From assembly GCF_900099605.1 (NCBI RefSeq), contig NZ_FNDK01000003.1:101211-165210 (forward strand): DNA of 64,000 bases. Reading direction: 5' to 3'. This stretch comes from Alteribacillus persepolensis (lineage in GTDB: Bacteria > Bacillota > Bacilli > Bacillales > Marinococcaceae). Positions 8,607-17,449 of this stretch are shown piece after piece; positions within the stretch are counted from its first letter, which is position 1; each line of letters begins with the position of its first letter. A program made the position numbers and the translations under genes. The notes below the pieces were generated by a model that did not search any database, had not been told where the DNA came from, and was given only the letters and a program-made list of their open reading frames with translations.

Positions 8607-9500
8607 ATGCAGCAAACAGCGAGAATAGGCATCGATATCGGGGGGACGAAAACATTAGGAGTGGTAATCGACAATCAAAATAACATCATTCAAACCTTAA
8701 AGTACCCGACACTTTCGCAAGCTGGGGATGCACATACGTCACTTTTGCGAACTGTCCAACACACCATTCAACAGTTATATGATCGTGCAAAACAGTATGG
8801 TTATACATTAATGGGAATAGGAATCGCTTGTGCTGGAATCATTGATGATACTAACCGTACCATACGATATGCACAAAGTCTGGGAATACACGATTTGCCT
8901 ATTGGAGGTTTTTTGGAAGAAGCGTTTCAGCTTCCGGTTTACTTATGCAATGACACAGATGCAGCAGCATTAGCAGAGCTTGATACAGCCAATGACAAGC
9001 ATGCTTCATTTTTATATGTGTCCGTAGGAACAAGCATTGGAGCGGGCATTGTGAAACATGGAAAGCTGCTAAAAGGAGCAGGAGAAATTGGCCATATGGC
9101 TGTAGAAAGAAATGGTATTTCCTGTTCATGCAACCACCAAGGCTGCTTAAAACATTATGCCTCTGGACAAGCATTAGAGAAGAAAGCGCAGTCAAAAGGC
9201 GGCTCTTATGCAGCGATTGCCATGCCGTGTATTATTGCATTGGCAGAGGAAGGTGATCAGTGGTGCCAGCAAGTAATCAAGGAAGGTGCCGGTTATCTTG
9301 GGCTTGCGTTGGTCAATGCTGTTCATTTACTTAATATTGATGACATTGTATTGGGAGGTGGTGTACTTCAGAAAGAAGGTATGTTTATAAACGAGATTGA
9401 AACATATGTGAAAAGACATGTGATGATTCCAGCAAGGGTTCGAAAGGCGTCTCTGAAGACAGAAGCTTCTGCTGTCGGGGCAGCTAACTTGTTGGGATAA
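8607..9500 (+). CDS. ROK-family sugar kinase
   Basis: 297-residue sugar kinase, probably acting on N-acetylglucosamine, N-acetylmannosamine or glucose. The N-terminal phosphate loop IGIDIGGTKT, the catalytic CNDTDAAALAE segment and the ROK zinc motif region GHMAVERNGISCSCNHQGCLKHYASG (about residues 164-190) are present. The zinc motif has the order H, C, C, C, but the usual C-G-x-x-G-C-L-E has N for G and K for E. It is divergent from nagP with a shared 250-base regulatory region, so a role in amino-sugar salvage fits. Starts at an ATG after a weak GGGG site. Confidence 0.85.
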   Translation: MQQTARIGIDIGGTKTLGVVIDNQNNIIQTLKYPTLSQAGDAHTSLLRTVQHTIQQLYDRAKQYGYTLMGIGIACAGIIDDTNRTIRYAQSLGIHDLPIGGFLEEAFQLPVYLCNDTDAAALAELDTANDKHASFLYVSVGTSIGAGIVKHGKLLKGAGEIGHMAVERNGISCSCNHQGCLKHYASGQALEKKAQSKGGSYAAIAMPCIIALAEEGDQWCQQVIKEGAGYLGLALVNAVHLLNIDDIVLGGGVLQKEGMFINEIETYVKRHVMIPARVRKASLKTEASAVGAANLLG

Positions 9501-9640
9501 TATGTATGATGTGAATAGTGTACAGGACTTACAGACGGGACTGATGGACTAGTTGAAGAAAACGCTTTAATTTTAATAGCCATAACCTGTTACTTTGTGT
9601 ACAATTAAATAGGAAGAAAACTAGAAAGGAGCTTTACCGT

Positions 9641-10273
9641 ATGTCATCACAACTGCAAGGAAAGTTGCAGGATATTCTACAAGCATCCATTCAATCACAT
9701 GAATTCGACAAGGCTGAACAGGCCGTAATGTATATGAAACAGTTAGCTGAAATTGAAGCATTTGTTACTGGTGATAGTATACAAACAAGTGTAAATAAAG
9801 TGAGTGCTGCCGTTCAGGAAAACAGAGACATTGCTGTACAGGAAGGGTTCAGCTCTTTTCGTCAAGCAGCTAGTGAGCCGGCAGTGCTGGCTAATCAACG
9901 CAAGCAGGACACACTCATGTTATATTATATGGCTGATGAAAAGGTTCTGAAATTTAAAAAAACACCTCAGACATATGCAGTCAGTCTGGATTTCTTTCGG
10001 GAATTTCTCCGTTATTTAGAGTTATGGAAAGGCAAGGAACCTTTTTCATCCAAAACGTACTACGAGACGTTTGCCGGTGAATTGAAGCCATTTACCACCT
10101 ATCAATCTTCTACACTGAGGCAGTTTATTACGTTATTGTTTCGGTACTGTTATAAACTCAATGTCCTTGAAAAACCGACCCCCCCTCAACGAAGCAGATA
10201 TTACGTAAACAGCGAACTCGAGGCGGAGGAGGTTATCAAGTACATAGCCGAACAAAAAATATTGCAATTATAA
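9641..10273 (+). CDS. Hypothetical protein, helical
   Basis: 210 residues, family not recognised. The N-terminal 70 residues are predicted mostly helical and polar, with no signal peptide or membrane segment; the middle contains aromatic-rich stretches (LDFFREFLRYLELW, FITLLFRYCYKLN). The gene has a good AAAGGAG site and normal codon use for the region, so it is very likely real. It stands alone between the ROK kinase and a DUF2243 gene. Confidence 0.7.
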   Translation: MSSQLQGKLQDILQASIQSHEFDKAEQAVMYMKQLAEIEAFVTGDSIQTSVNKVSAAVQENRDIAVQEGFSSFRQAASEPAVLANQRKQDTLMLYYMADEKVLKFKKTPQTYAVSLDFFREFLRYLELWKGKEPFSSKTYYETFAGELKPFTTYQSSTLRQFITLLFRYCYKLNVLEKPTPPQRSRYYVNSELEAEEVIKYIAEQKILQL

Positions 10274-10396
10274 GAAAAAAATCAGTATGAAGCTGCTCAT
10301 CTAGCTCTACCACTTTCTTTTTCACACGAAATTGGTTTTAATTCCTTGTTTTAGGAAATAATGAATCAATGAAACAGTGAAAAAGGAGGCAGACGG

Positions 10397-10855
10397 ATGA
10401 CGGTTCAAGCTAAGAGGAAGTTTCTGATTATTGGAAGTTTTCTTATGGGATTTGGAACGTTAGGAGCGCTAGATGGTATTATCTTTCATCAGCTTTTGCA
10501 ATGGCACAGTGTGGTAATGGAAACAACTCGGCAGGGACAAATTATGAGTGATGGTTTTTTTCATTTGGCCGTAACGATTACGCTAATCGGTGGAGGGCTG
10601 GTGTTGTGGATAGCTGGCAAGCCAACAGATGTGACTAGAGGAGTTCAGCTGTTAATTGGTTCTTTCCTCATAGGAGGAGGAGTTTTTAACCTGTTAGAAG
10701 GTATTATCAATCATCATCTGTTACAGATACACCGTGTAAAGCCTGGGGATCCGAATGCATTGTTATATGACTTAGGTTTTTTGGCGATCGGCCTTGGGTT
10801 GTTTTTGGCTGGATATGTGATTTATCGATACGCGAGGAATAGTTATGTGGTATAG
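10397..10855 (+). CDS. DUF2243 membrane protein
   Basis: 152-residue integral membrane protein with four hydrophobic segments, matching DUF2243. Conserved histidines sit at membrane boundaries in a duplicated motif: LDGIIFHQLLQWH near residues 25-37 and LEGIINHHLLQIH near residues 100-112. The paired motif implies an internal duplication and possible metal binding. The start follows AAAAAGGAGGC. The last 11 bases overlap the next gene, which encodes a His-rich exported protein, so the two are translationally coupled. Confidence 0.85.
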   Translation: MTVQAKRKFLIIGSFLMGFGTLGALDGIIFHQLLQWHSVVMETTRQGQIMSDGFFHLAVTITLIGGGLVLWIAGKPTDVTRGVQLLIGSFLIGGGVFNLLEGIINHHLLQIHRVKPGDPNALLYDLGFLAIGLGLFLAGYVIYRYARNSYVV

Positions 10856-11282
10856 GATTATAAGCTTTGTTGTGATTACTGCTTTTGTGTCGGTGATGGT
10901 GCATCTGCATCTAGAAAATAGTCATGTGAGCGGAGAAGCGCATTACCACGAGGTTTTGCACGTTCCAAAAAACCAGCCAGTCCCGGATGTAAGCGGCAAG
11001 TTGATGAAAGATAACACAGAGCAGTGGCTTCTTATGCTGGAGGTAGAGAATTTCACCTTTACTCCAGAAAAGGTGGGCACAAACAAGGGAAGCTATCATG
11101 AAGGGCATGCGCATCTTTATATAAATGGAACAAAGCAAGGTCGTCTATATGGACATTACTATGATCTTGGATCATTGCAGGAAGGCGATATTGTGCAGGT
11201 GGTGCTGGCCACTAACCAGCATCAATTGCTGTATGAAAACGAAAGTCTAATTGCCTATCAGGAGGAAATTGGCGTTCAGTAG
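10845..11282 (+). CDS. Exported His-rich protein paired with DUF2243
   Basis: 145 residues with an N-terminal hydrophobic anchor (about residues 4-22) and an extracytoplasmic domain rich in histidine: HLHLENSH, EAHYHEVLH, YHEGHAHLYINGTKQGRLYGHYYDL. The His-rich beta-strand pattern recalls periplasmic copper-binding cupredoxin-like domains, but no exact family is recognised. It overlaps the DUF2243 gene by 11 bases. The pair may bind or move a metal such as copper; this is inference. Confidence 0.75.
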   Translation: MWYRIISFVVITAFVSVMVHLHLENSHVSGEAHYHEVLHVPKNQPVPDVSGKLMKDNTEQWLLMLEVENFTFTPEKVGTNKGSYHEGHAHLYINGTKQGRLYGHYYDLGSLQEGDIVQVVLATNQHQLLYENESLIAYQEEIGVQ

Positions 11283-11320
11283 ACCAATGGTGAAACACAT
11301 AGACTTTTTTGTATTCTAAT

Positions 11321-11345
11321 GCCTCTTATATAGGGGCTTTTTTTA
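11321..11345 (+). terminator. Terminator after the DUF2243 pair
   Basis: Short stem GCCTC/GGGGC with one G-U pair, followed by seven T residues. Confidence 0.55.
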
Positions 11346-11673
11346 CTTGAATAACACAAAGAATGAAGAGACATGCAAAACATTGTTTTTCTAACGCTGC
11401 TAAGAAAAGATAGAATACGGTGTACTCATATTTGCATTCAAGTTCCGGCCGCTCAGGATTTATTCTCGGATGACTATGGGTATAAGAATTCTTGCTCTTC
11501 CTGCATTCGGTACGCTGTGCAGAGCTTGCTGCAGATTCTTGCGACAGGATTCGTTCCGTGGTGTCACCGTAGCTGAACAGACTTTTGTAAGGAGTTTTGT
11601 GCGTTTTATATTGCTTTGCAGCATCATACGGCATTTCCTGGGGAATATATTCGAATGTGGTCGAATCCTCTTT
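11326..11673 (-). pseudogene. Possible eroded or unrecognised reading frame
   Basis: The 449 bases between the His-rich protein gene and the aminotransferase gene hold no convincing gene. On the minus strand one frame stays open from 11673 to 11326. Its first part reads like protein (EYIPQEMPYDAAKQYKTHK, then TPYKSLFSYGDTTERIL) before losing that character. The only ATG (11634) has a poorly spaced AGGA. It could be the remnant of a decayed gene or chance. No SAM riboswitch or T-box was found in this leader region. Confidence 0.2.
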
Positions 11674-11731
11674 TCATAACAGTAGGAAACCATCATACTA
11701 AAAGAAACAGAAATAGAAAGGAAGAGAGGTT

Positions 11732-12904
11732 GTGGCACAATTTAAACAATCAGATGCATTACAGAGGCTTCCAACCCAGTTTTTTGCTAGTCTTGTAAAA
11801 AAAGTAGAACATTTAAAACAAGCAGGGCACGATGTGATTAATTTAGGACAAGGCAACCCCGACATGCCGACCCCCGCACATATTGTTGAAAAATTAAAAG
11901 AAGCAGCAGAGAAGCCGGCCAACCATAAGTACTCACCATTTCGCGGCCGTCAAGAGTTAAAGGAGGCGACGGCGTCTTTTTATCGAAGAGAATACAATGT
12001 AGATGTCGACCCCGATACCGAGGTTGCGATTTTGTTTGGTGCAAAAACCGGACTGGTGGAAATTAGTCAGTGTCTTCTGAATGAAGGAGATACCGTGCTG
12101 CTGCCCGATCCAGGTTATCCAGATTATCTATCTGGAACGGCTTTAGCGGGAGCACATGTAGAAACGATGCCGCTTGTAGAAAGAAATCACTTTTTGCCGG
12201 ATTATCACAATATTTCCCGAGAAATAAGAGAAAAAGCAAAACTGATGTTTTTAAATTATCCTAATAACCCAACAGCAGCTGCTGCCGACCGCTCTTTTTT
12301 TGATCAAACAGTTGCTTTTGCCAAGCAGCATCAAATAGGGGTTGTGCATGATTTTGCTTATGGGGCTATCGGATTTGGCTCTGGAAAACCGCAAAGTTTT
12401 TTGCAATCACCAGGTGCCGCGGAGGTCGGAGTAGAAATGTATACACTGTCGAAAACGTACAATATGGCTGGCTGGCGTGTCGGCATGGCCGTGGGAAATG
12501 CATCGATGATAGAAGCTGTTAATCTGTTACAAGATCACTTGTATGTGAGCTTATTTGGCGCTGTTCAAGAAGCAGCTGTGCATGCTTTAAACAGTGGTCA
12601 GCGTTCGGTGCAGCAGCTGGTGAATACATATGAATCGAGACGTCACGCATTCATGTCTTCACTGCAGGCATCGGGATGGGACGTGCGTGCACCGCAAGGG
12701 ACCTTTTTTGCATGGCTGCCGGTTCCAAAGGGATATACTTCTGAACAGTTTGCAGACGTGTTATTAGAAAAATGCCACGTTGCGGTAGCGCCTGGACGAG
12801 GGTTTGGAGAACACGGGGAAGGTTATGTGCGTGTTGGGCTTTTGGATTCCGAAGAAAGATTACAAGAAGCTGGTAAGCGTATCGCGCAATTTCCTCTAGA
12901 ATAG
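11732..12904 (+). CDS. mtnE: Class I aminotransferase, MtnE-like
   Basis: 390-residue PLP-dependent aminotransferase, closely resembling Bacillus MtnE, which transaminates 2-oxo-4-methylthiobutyrate to methionine in methionine salvage. Shared signatures are the N terminus LPTQFFASLVKKV, INLGQGNPDMPTP, HKYSPFRGR, and the PLP lysine in YTLSKTYNMAGWRVG. Starts at GTG after GAAGAGAGG. In Bacillus the gene usually sits with other mtn genes and is often under a SAM riboswitch; here it is alone with no riboswitch visible, so a broader aminotransferase role cannot be excluded. Confidence 0.85.
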   Translation: MAQFKQSDALQRLPTQFFASLVKKVEHLKQAGHDVINLGQGNPDMPTPAHIVEKLKEAAEKPANHKYSPFRGRQELKEATASFYRREYNVDVDPDTEVAILFGAKTGLVEISQCLLNEGDTVLLPDPGYPDYLSGTALAGAHVETMPLVERNHFLPDYHNISREIREKAKLMFLNYPNNPTAAAADRSFFDQTVAFAKQHQIGVVHDFAYGAIGFGSGKPQSFLQSPGAAEVGVEMYTLSKTYNMAGWRVGMAVGNASMIEAVNLLQDHLYVSLFGAVQEAAVHALNSGQRSVQQLVNTYESRRHAFMSSLQASGWDVRAPQGTFFAWLPVPKGYTSEQFADVLLEKCHVAVAPGRGFGEHGEGYVRVGLLDSEERLQEAGKRIAQFPLE

Positions 12905-12927
12905 AAGAACTGGGTAATTGATATCTA

Positions 12928-12966
12928 TGAATGTCCGTCAGCAAGCGTGAGGGACATTCATTTTTG
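12928..12966 (+). terminator. mtnE terminator
   Basis: Stem TGAATGTCC (12928-12936) with GGACATTCA (12952-12960), followed by a T run. Confidence 0.8.
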
Positions 12967-13011
12967 TCTTAAAACAAAGATGATAAAAGTTGGCATTTTT
13001 ATGTAAGGGCA

Positions 13012-13043
13012 GGCCCTGGCAGTTCTTTTCTCATTACAGGGCC
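13012..13043 (-). terminator. Hairpin beyond YheC/YheD gene
   Basis: Seven-base perfect arms GGCCCTG and CAGGGCC around an 18-base loop, just past the stop of the minus-strand gene. No strong T run follows, so termination is tentative. Confidence 0.4.
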
Positions 13044-13059
13044 AAACCAGAAAGAGAAC

Positions 13060-14139
13060 CTAAATAGCTGTGTGTGACTGATTACTGCTAGCAGAGGAGA
13101 ACTTTTGCCGGTAATACCAGACGGCATATTGAAATGGAATGCGTGTATGACGAATATTGATACGACGCCGGTAAGGACGGAAATTAGCTTCTAACATCCA
13201 CACATTGCCGTTTTTATCGACTGCCATATCCAGTCCAAGGTCAATGACTTGCGGAAACTTCGCTTCAATCGTTTTTGCGATGGTGATGCATGCTTTCTTG
13301 ATATTGTTTTTTGTACTTTTGTTAATAAGCGGCGACAGTTTATACTTTACACGTCCGCCTTGGTCAAGGTTGGTAATGTTTTCACATTTATTAGCGATTC
13401 GGGCAATCATTCCGGTTATTTGCCAGCGGCCGTGCTTATTTTTTTGCGGTGATATACGAAAATCAAATTTTTTGCCTTTGTACGTATCTGACTGGACGGC
13501 TTGTTGAACGAGAAATTTCTCCGGTTCGGTAAACGTGCGCTCGAAATGGTCATATAGTTCGCCTTTTGCCATTTTCGTTTTCTTTTCCTGGAAATTTGCG
13601 ATGTGAGTCATTACAAACCCATCTCGTTTGGACTCCAATACATGAATATTTCTTCCTCGTGAGCTGCGGATGGGTTTAATATAGACTTTACCGTAACGGT
13701 CAATCATTTGTACCAGCGTTGAATAAGAAAGCATCGCGGTATCTGGCATATACTTGGCGGTTTTCGGGTTAGACGCCAAATATTGATAGACGCTGAATTT
13801 GCTGCGTTCTTTGTTTGTCACTGCATGGAAAAAAGCATAGCCGTTTTTACGCAGTCTTTTTATTTTGTTGATTGATGTTTGGTTTCGCATATACGACCCG
13901 ACTCGGTAGACATTTACTTTTGGAAGCGGAAATGCCTTTTTCGTCATCATATCAAAGCTGTGGTTGTAAAAGAGTCCGGTAACGGTTCGTTTTTTTGACG
14001 AAACTTGTTTCATTGAATAAAAACAAATATCAATGTTATTATTTCGTGCAAGCTGCCGGTAATAATCTATGGTGGGGTGACTTGTGCTGCCTCTCATAGC
14101 GTTTCTCATGAGACGGGCAGGCAGGACAATCCCTATCAT
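13060..14139 (-). CDS. YheC/YheD-family ATP-grasp protein
   Basis: 359-residue protein of the endospore coat-associated YheC/YheD family, an ATP-grasp fold. Visible features are IGIVLPARLMRN at the N terminus, YIKPIRSSRGRNIHVL (ATP-grasp lysine and glycine-rich loop, around residue 155), DFRIS, and the metal-binding end DLGLDMAVDKNGNVWMLEANFRP. The start at 14139 is preceded by AAAGGAGG with ideal spacing. A second member of the family lies directly upstream on the same strand. Likely expressed during sporulation; the ligated substrate is unknown. Confidence 0.85.
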   Translation of the reverse strand: MIGIVLPARLMRNAMRGSTSHPTIDYYRQLARNNNIDICFYSMKQVSSKKRTVTGLFYNHSFDMMTKKAFPLPKVNVYRVGSYMRNQTSINKIKRLRKNGYAFFHAVTNKERSKFSVYQYLASNPKTAKYMPDTAMLSYSTLVQMIDRYGKVYIKPIRSSRGRNIHVLESKRDGFVMTHIANFQEKKTKMAKGELYDHFERTFTEPEKFLVQQAVQSDTYKGKKFDFRISPQKNKHGRWQITGMIARIANKCENITNLDQGGRVKYKLSPLINKSTKNNIKKACITIAKTIEAKFPQVIDLGLDMAVDKNGNVWMLEANFRPYRRRINIRHTRIPFQYAVWYYRQKFSSASSNQSHTAI

Positions 14140-14173
14140 AAAAAACCTCCTTTCCATTTAACACTTGTGCGTG

Positions 14174-15466
14174 TTAACTGCTTTTCTTTTTTAGACGCTG
14201 TCTTTGTAATGACTTGGCATAAAGCAAAACGTTAATGAGCGATTGTTCTAATGCTTTATCTCCATGGGCTTTGCACAGTGATACTTTCGCGCTTTGACTG
14301 TTGCATTCGATAAATTTAATGTTGTAGTCTTCATCAAGCGCAAAGTCAATTCCCATTTCAGCGAACGTACCGAATTTGTTTTCTGTGGCACGGTAGACTT
14401 TAGATAAAAACGTTTCGATTTTTATCCAGAGCTTTTCTTTTTCAGCAGTCGTCAGCTTTAAATATTTGAATAACTCATCTAATGTCATCGCATCAGCATG
14501 CGTAGTAACTGGTGATTTCGATTTTCCAAGCCTTGCGCTGATACCGCAAATAGAAATGGATCCATTGGCGTTGCGCTGCAGCTCGGCACGCAGATCAATA
14601 CGACGGTTGTCGATTTCTAATAAATCAATTGCTTTTTGAATCATAAACTTTTTACCTTTGTAAAAATGCTGCACATACGGAATCATGTCTTCTTTTGTTT
14701 TAAAAACAATGGTCTCTACCTTTTTTTGTGCCGCGTTATAGTATCGATAGCGGTAACGATCGTCAAGACCCAATTCGATACGAATAACGTTTTTCGCTTT
14801 GCGGCCGGTTAACCCTTTCAAATACACGATTCGATGTTTATCAACCATGTCATATAAATCATCAGGATATTGGTAGAGAACTGTTTCTTGTAAGTGCTTT
14901 TTCAAGGAACTGATGGATTGAAAATAATGATACACATCCCAGTTGCCAAGCGAAGATGGATTTAACAAATAGATGCGCTTTTTTTTGCATTGCTGGGTAA
15001 ATTTGCGATAACGCCGTTTAGATTTTTTGCCGATTCCACCGCGCCGGTAAAGAAAATCCGGATAAGGGAAGAAACCGGTTTTCCACGTGCTGTCTGAAAA
15101 ATCATAGTACACGCCTTTAATCAGCTGGTTGTCAATATCAATAGAACTTACACAGAAAAAGTATAAGTGGAAACGAGCAACTTTTTGATTGACTTGAATT
15201 AACTTTTTTGTACGAAAGTGCGGTTTTTGTTCGGCGAGAGAATGAAAGTTCTTCGCAGATACTAAAACCCCGAAATGATCATGTTTTTTCTTTTTCTCCA
15301 AGTTCAATGCAAGCTTTTTTTTATCTATGCTGCTGTTATAAGCAAGCATTCTTGGTGCTGCATGGTTCAAATGATTCAATGCTTCTTCGCCTCCTGCATG
15401 TTTGTTCTCAGCTGTGTCCAAGTAGGTAACCCCCTTTACGTGAGACTTTGATATCTTATGATGCAT
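14174..15466 (-). CDS. Second YheC/YheD-family ATP-grasp protein
   Basis: Up to 430 residues; C-terminal ATP-grasp features include VYLKGLTGRKAKNVIRIEL, DLRAELQRNANG and the metal-binding end AEMGIDFALDEDYNIKFIECNSQ. It is the partner of the downstream family member, 34 bases away, and probably co-transcribed. The N-terminal start is uncertain: the ATG at 15466 lacks a good ribosome binding site, while a TTG at 15421 follows AAAGGGGG with good spacing. The protein is lysine-rich, as spore-associated proteins often are. Function beyond spore association is not known. Confidence 0.8.
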   Translation of the reverse strand: MHHKISKSHVKGVTYLDTAENKHAGGEEALNHLNHAAPRMLAYNSSIDKKKLALNLEKKKKHDHFGVLVSAKNFHSLAEQKPHFRTKKLIQVNQKVARFHLYFFCVSSIDIDNQLIKGVYYDFSDSTWKTGFFPYPDFLYRRGGIGKKSKRRYRKFTQQCKKKRIYLLNPSSLGNWDVYHYFQSISSLKKHLQETVLYQYPDDLYDMVDKHRIVYLKGLTGRKAKNVIRIELGLDDRYRYRYYNAAQKKVETIVFKTKEDMIPYVQHFYKGKKFMIQKAIDLLEIDNRRIDLRAELQRNANGSISICGISARLGKSKSPVTTHADAMTLDELFKYLKLTTAEKEKLWIKIETFLSKVYRATENKFGTFAEMGIDFALDEDYNIKFIECNSQSAKVSLCKAHGDKALEQSLINVLLYAKSLQRQRLKKKSS

Positions 15467-15829
15467 AGACTTTTCACGGATGGATACTTACCGCAGGGCA
15501 AATACCTGTTTTATCGGATTTGTGATAAAGATGGACAGAAAAAGCAGTTCGTTTTTCCATGACAGGCAGGGTGGTTGTTAGATTCAGAGAGTAAAAGAGG
15601 ATATGAGAACATGGGAGATAAAGAGGAAATCTTTCAGTTGGAAAGCAAGCATAATCACGAAAGGTATGTTAAAATAAAACGGTATCATAATAGATTGTTA
15701 ATTTTTTGACAAAAATGGACAGCTTCAAACAGGATTTGGGGTTATGTTCATAGAATATTGGAAGCAGAGGCAGGAAGCAGTCGACTTCCCCTGGCCATAA
15801 CACTGTAAGAAAAGAAGGAGGAACTTTTC
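15467..15829. other. Intergenic region, 363 bases
   Basis: Divergent region between the spore ATP-grasp pair and a flavin reductase gene. A 32-codon open frame at 15611-15709 (MGDKEEIFQLES...) has only a loosely placed AGAGGA site and is not called as a gene. A TTGACA hexamer lies at 15706-15711 but no convincing -10 follows. Nothing else was seen. Confidence 0.5.
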
Positions 15830-16330
15830 ATGCCGACACAAGAGAAAGTAGATTTGTTTAAAGAAGCGTTGGGGAATTATCCAACTGGTGTTACGGTAGT
15901 AACAACGAACACGCAGCAAGGTGAGCCGGTCGGGTTAACGGTTAACTCGTTTGCATCGGTTTCAATTGATCCGCTGATGGTGCTTTGGTCCATTGACCAC
16001 GGCGTTTCATCGCTAGAAGAATTCCAAAAAGCAGATGGTTTTGCTGTCCACATTTTGGCAGGAGAACAACAAGAGTTATGCAAAACATTTGCAAGTAAGC
16101 ACGAAGACCGCTTCAGCACTTGTGAATGGAATAATTCTGAAAATAACTTGCCGGTCATTAAGGATGCTTTTGCGGTCTTGCAATGTAAGACATTTAAGCA
16201 AGTAGAAGCAGGTGACCATACTATTTTAATCGGTGAAGTGCAAGACATTGAAGTTGACAGTGAAAAAGACCCAATGCTTTATCACCGCCGCAAGTTCGGT
16301 CCAATTCCAGCTGAATTTTATAATGAATAA
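15830..16330 (+). CDS. Flavin reductase-domain protein (FMN-binding)
   Basis: 166-residue flavin reductase-like protein of the DIM6/NTAB class, reducing FMN or FAD with NAD(P)H. Typical features are the N-terminal YPTGVTVVTTN, GLTVNSFASVSIDPLMVLWSID, and the C-terminal PMLYHRRKFGPI. The ribosome binding site AAGGAGGA is strong. Such proteins often supply reduced flavin to a monooxygenase; the luciferase-like protein at 43885 is one possible user in the window but is far away. Confidence 0.88.
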   Translation: MPTQEKVDLFKEALGNYPTGVTVVTTNTQQGEPVGLTVNSFASVSIDPLMVLWSIDHGVSSLEEFQKADGFAVHILAGEQQELCKTFASKHEDRFSTCEWNNSENNLPVIKDAFAVLQCKTFKQVEAGDHTILIGEVQDIEVDSEKDPMLYHRRKFGPIPAEFYNE

Positions 16331-16335
16331 AAAAA

Positions 16336-16373
16336 GCAGAGCCTCCGGTTGATCGGAGGTTCTCTTTATTTTT
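16336..16373 (+). terminator. Terminator after first flavin reductase
   Basis: Hairpin with CCTCCG (16342-16347) and CGGAGG (16354-16359), extended by flanking partial pairs and followed by a T-rich run. Confidence 0.75.
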
Positions 16374-16477
16374 AGCATATACCATGTATCAGGTCATCCC
16401 TTCCATCTTGATGAGTAAGCAGAGTCCGCTAAAAGTGTGGAGGGAACTGGTCATTCTTACGGTCTTTATGCTTTTTC

Positions 16478-16501
16478 TATAAACATGTTTATAAACATGT
16501 T
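16478..16501 (+). repeat. Tandem 12-base repeat with palindromic core
   Basis: TATAAACATGTT occurs twice without a gap. Each unit contains the palindrome AACATGTT, so the pair offers two symmetric sites one helical turn apart. It lies in the 402-base gap between two flavin-reductase genes, about 230 bases before the second. It could be an operator for a dimeric repressor. The rest of this gap shows no gene. Confidence 0.5.
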
Positions 16502-16732
16502 GTTAATGGTGTGTGTAGCAAACAACATCCATCGTGCTGTCATATCATTTATTTTGCGCAGGGAAACGTATCAAACGTCAGCCTGAGTGAGTGGCCGGTG
16601 CCGTTAATACGTGGAAGAAATTAGTATAAGTGCAGGGAGGAAACTTGCCCTGTCAAAGTTTTTTAATCTTTAGAAGAGGTTAATGTTTTTAATATTTGTG
16701 TGAAAAAAGGAAGAGAAAGGAGTTAGTTACGT

Positions 16733-17347
16733 ATGCCAAATAACGGTGCACATGCGTTTTATCCAAATGAAATGGAAAAAAAGCAGATATACAAGTTGTT
16801 AATTGGATCGGTCGTGCCGCGCCCAATTGCTTGGATTTCTTCGAAAAACGGTGACGGTATCTACAACGTTGCACCATTCAGTTTTTTTACGGTTGCATCC
16901 AGCCAGCCGCCAACCTTAGCAGTAACGATTGCCCCAGCTCCTAAAGAACACCAAGGAGGAGTGAAAGATACCCTTTCGAATATTCGAGAAACAGAAGAGT
17001 ATGTCATTAATGTTGTTCCTGAAGCATTGGGGAACGAAATGTACGAATCTTCGCTCCAGCATGCACCGGATGTTAGTGAATTTGACAAAGCAGGGTTAAC
17101 GCCAGAACCGTCACGTATGATTGACGTGCCATCTATAAAAGAAACGCCGATTGCGTTTGAATGTAAACTGGATCGCATTGTTTCTATTGGTCGAGAAAAC
17201 ATGGTATTCGGACAAGTTGTCTGTGCTCATGTAAATGAAGATGCGTATCTTGGCAATTTCAAAACAGATATAGAAGCCTGGAAGCCGCTTGCGCGTCTTG
17301 CTGGTAATTATGCTTCTCTTCACAAGCCCTATCATTTGCCAAAATAG
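16733..17347 (+). CDS. Flavin reductase-family protein, second type
   Basis: 204 residues, larger flavoredoxin-like branch of the flavin reductase fold. The motif LIGSVVPRPIAWISSKNGDGIYNVAPFSFF near residues 23-53 and the segment CKLDRIVSIG are typical. The start follows a GAAAGGAG site. It is not closely similar to the neighbouring 166-residue flavin reductase except in fold, and is separated from it by a terminator and a possible operator. The electron acceptor is unknown. Confidence 0.85.
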   Translation: MPNNGAHAFYPNEMEKKQIYKLLIGSVVPRPIAWISSKNGDGIYNVAPFSFFTVASSQPPTLAVTIAPAPKEHQGGVKDTLSNIRETEEYVINVVPEALGNEMYESSLQHAPDVSEFDKAGLTPEPSRMIDVPSIKETPIAFECKLDRIVSIGRENMVFGQVVCAHVNEDAYLGNFKTDIEAWKPLARLAGNYASLHKPYHLPK

Positions 17348-17354
17348 ACAAACA

Positions 17355-17382
17355 AAGGATTCGGGAAACCGGATCCTTTTTG
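17355..17382 (+). terminator. Terminator after second flavin reductase
   Basis: Imperfect stem AAAGGATTCGG/CCGGATCCTTT followed by T residues. Confidence 0.65.
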
Positions 17383-17449
17383 TATATTCTCTGTAAAAGA
17401 CACAAGAATAATACGTGGGAATCGGGGATATGGGGAGAGGTGAAAGAAG

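Noticed and set aside
11283..11731. Search for a SAM riboswitch or T-box in front of mtnE.
   Set aside because: Neither the S-box core nor the T-box sequence was found.
15611..15709. 32-codon ORF between the spore ATP-grasp gene and a flavin reductase gene.
   Set aside because: Ribosome binding site is poor and the composition uninformative; kept only as a note.
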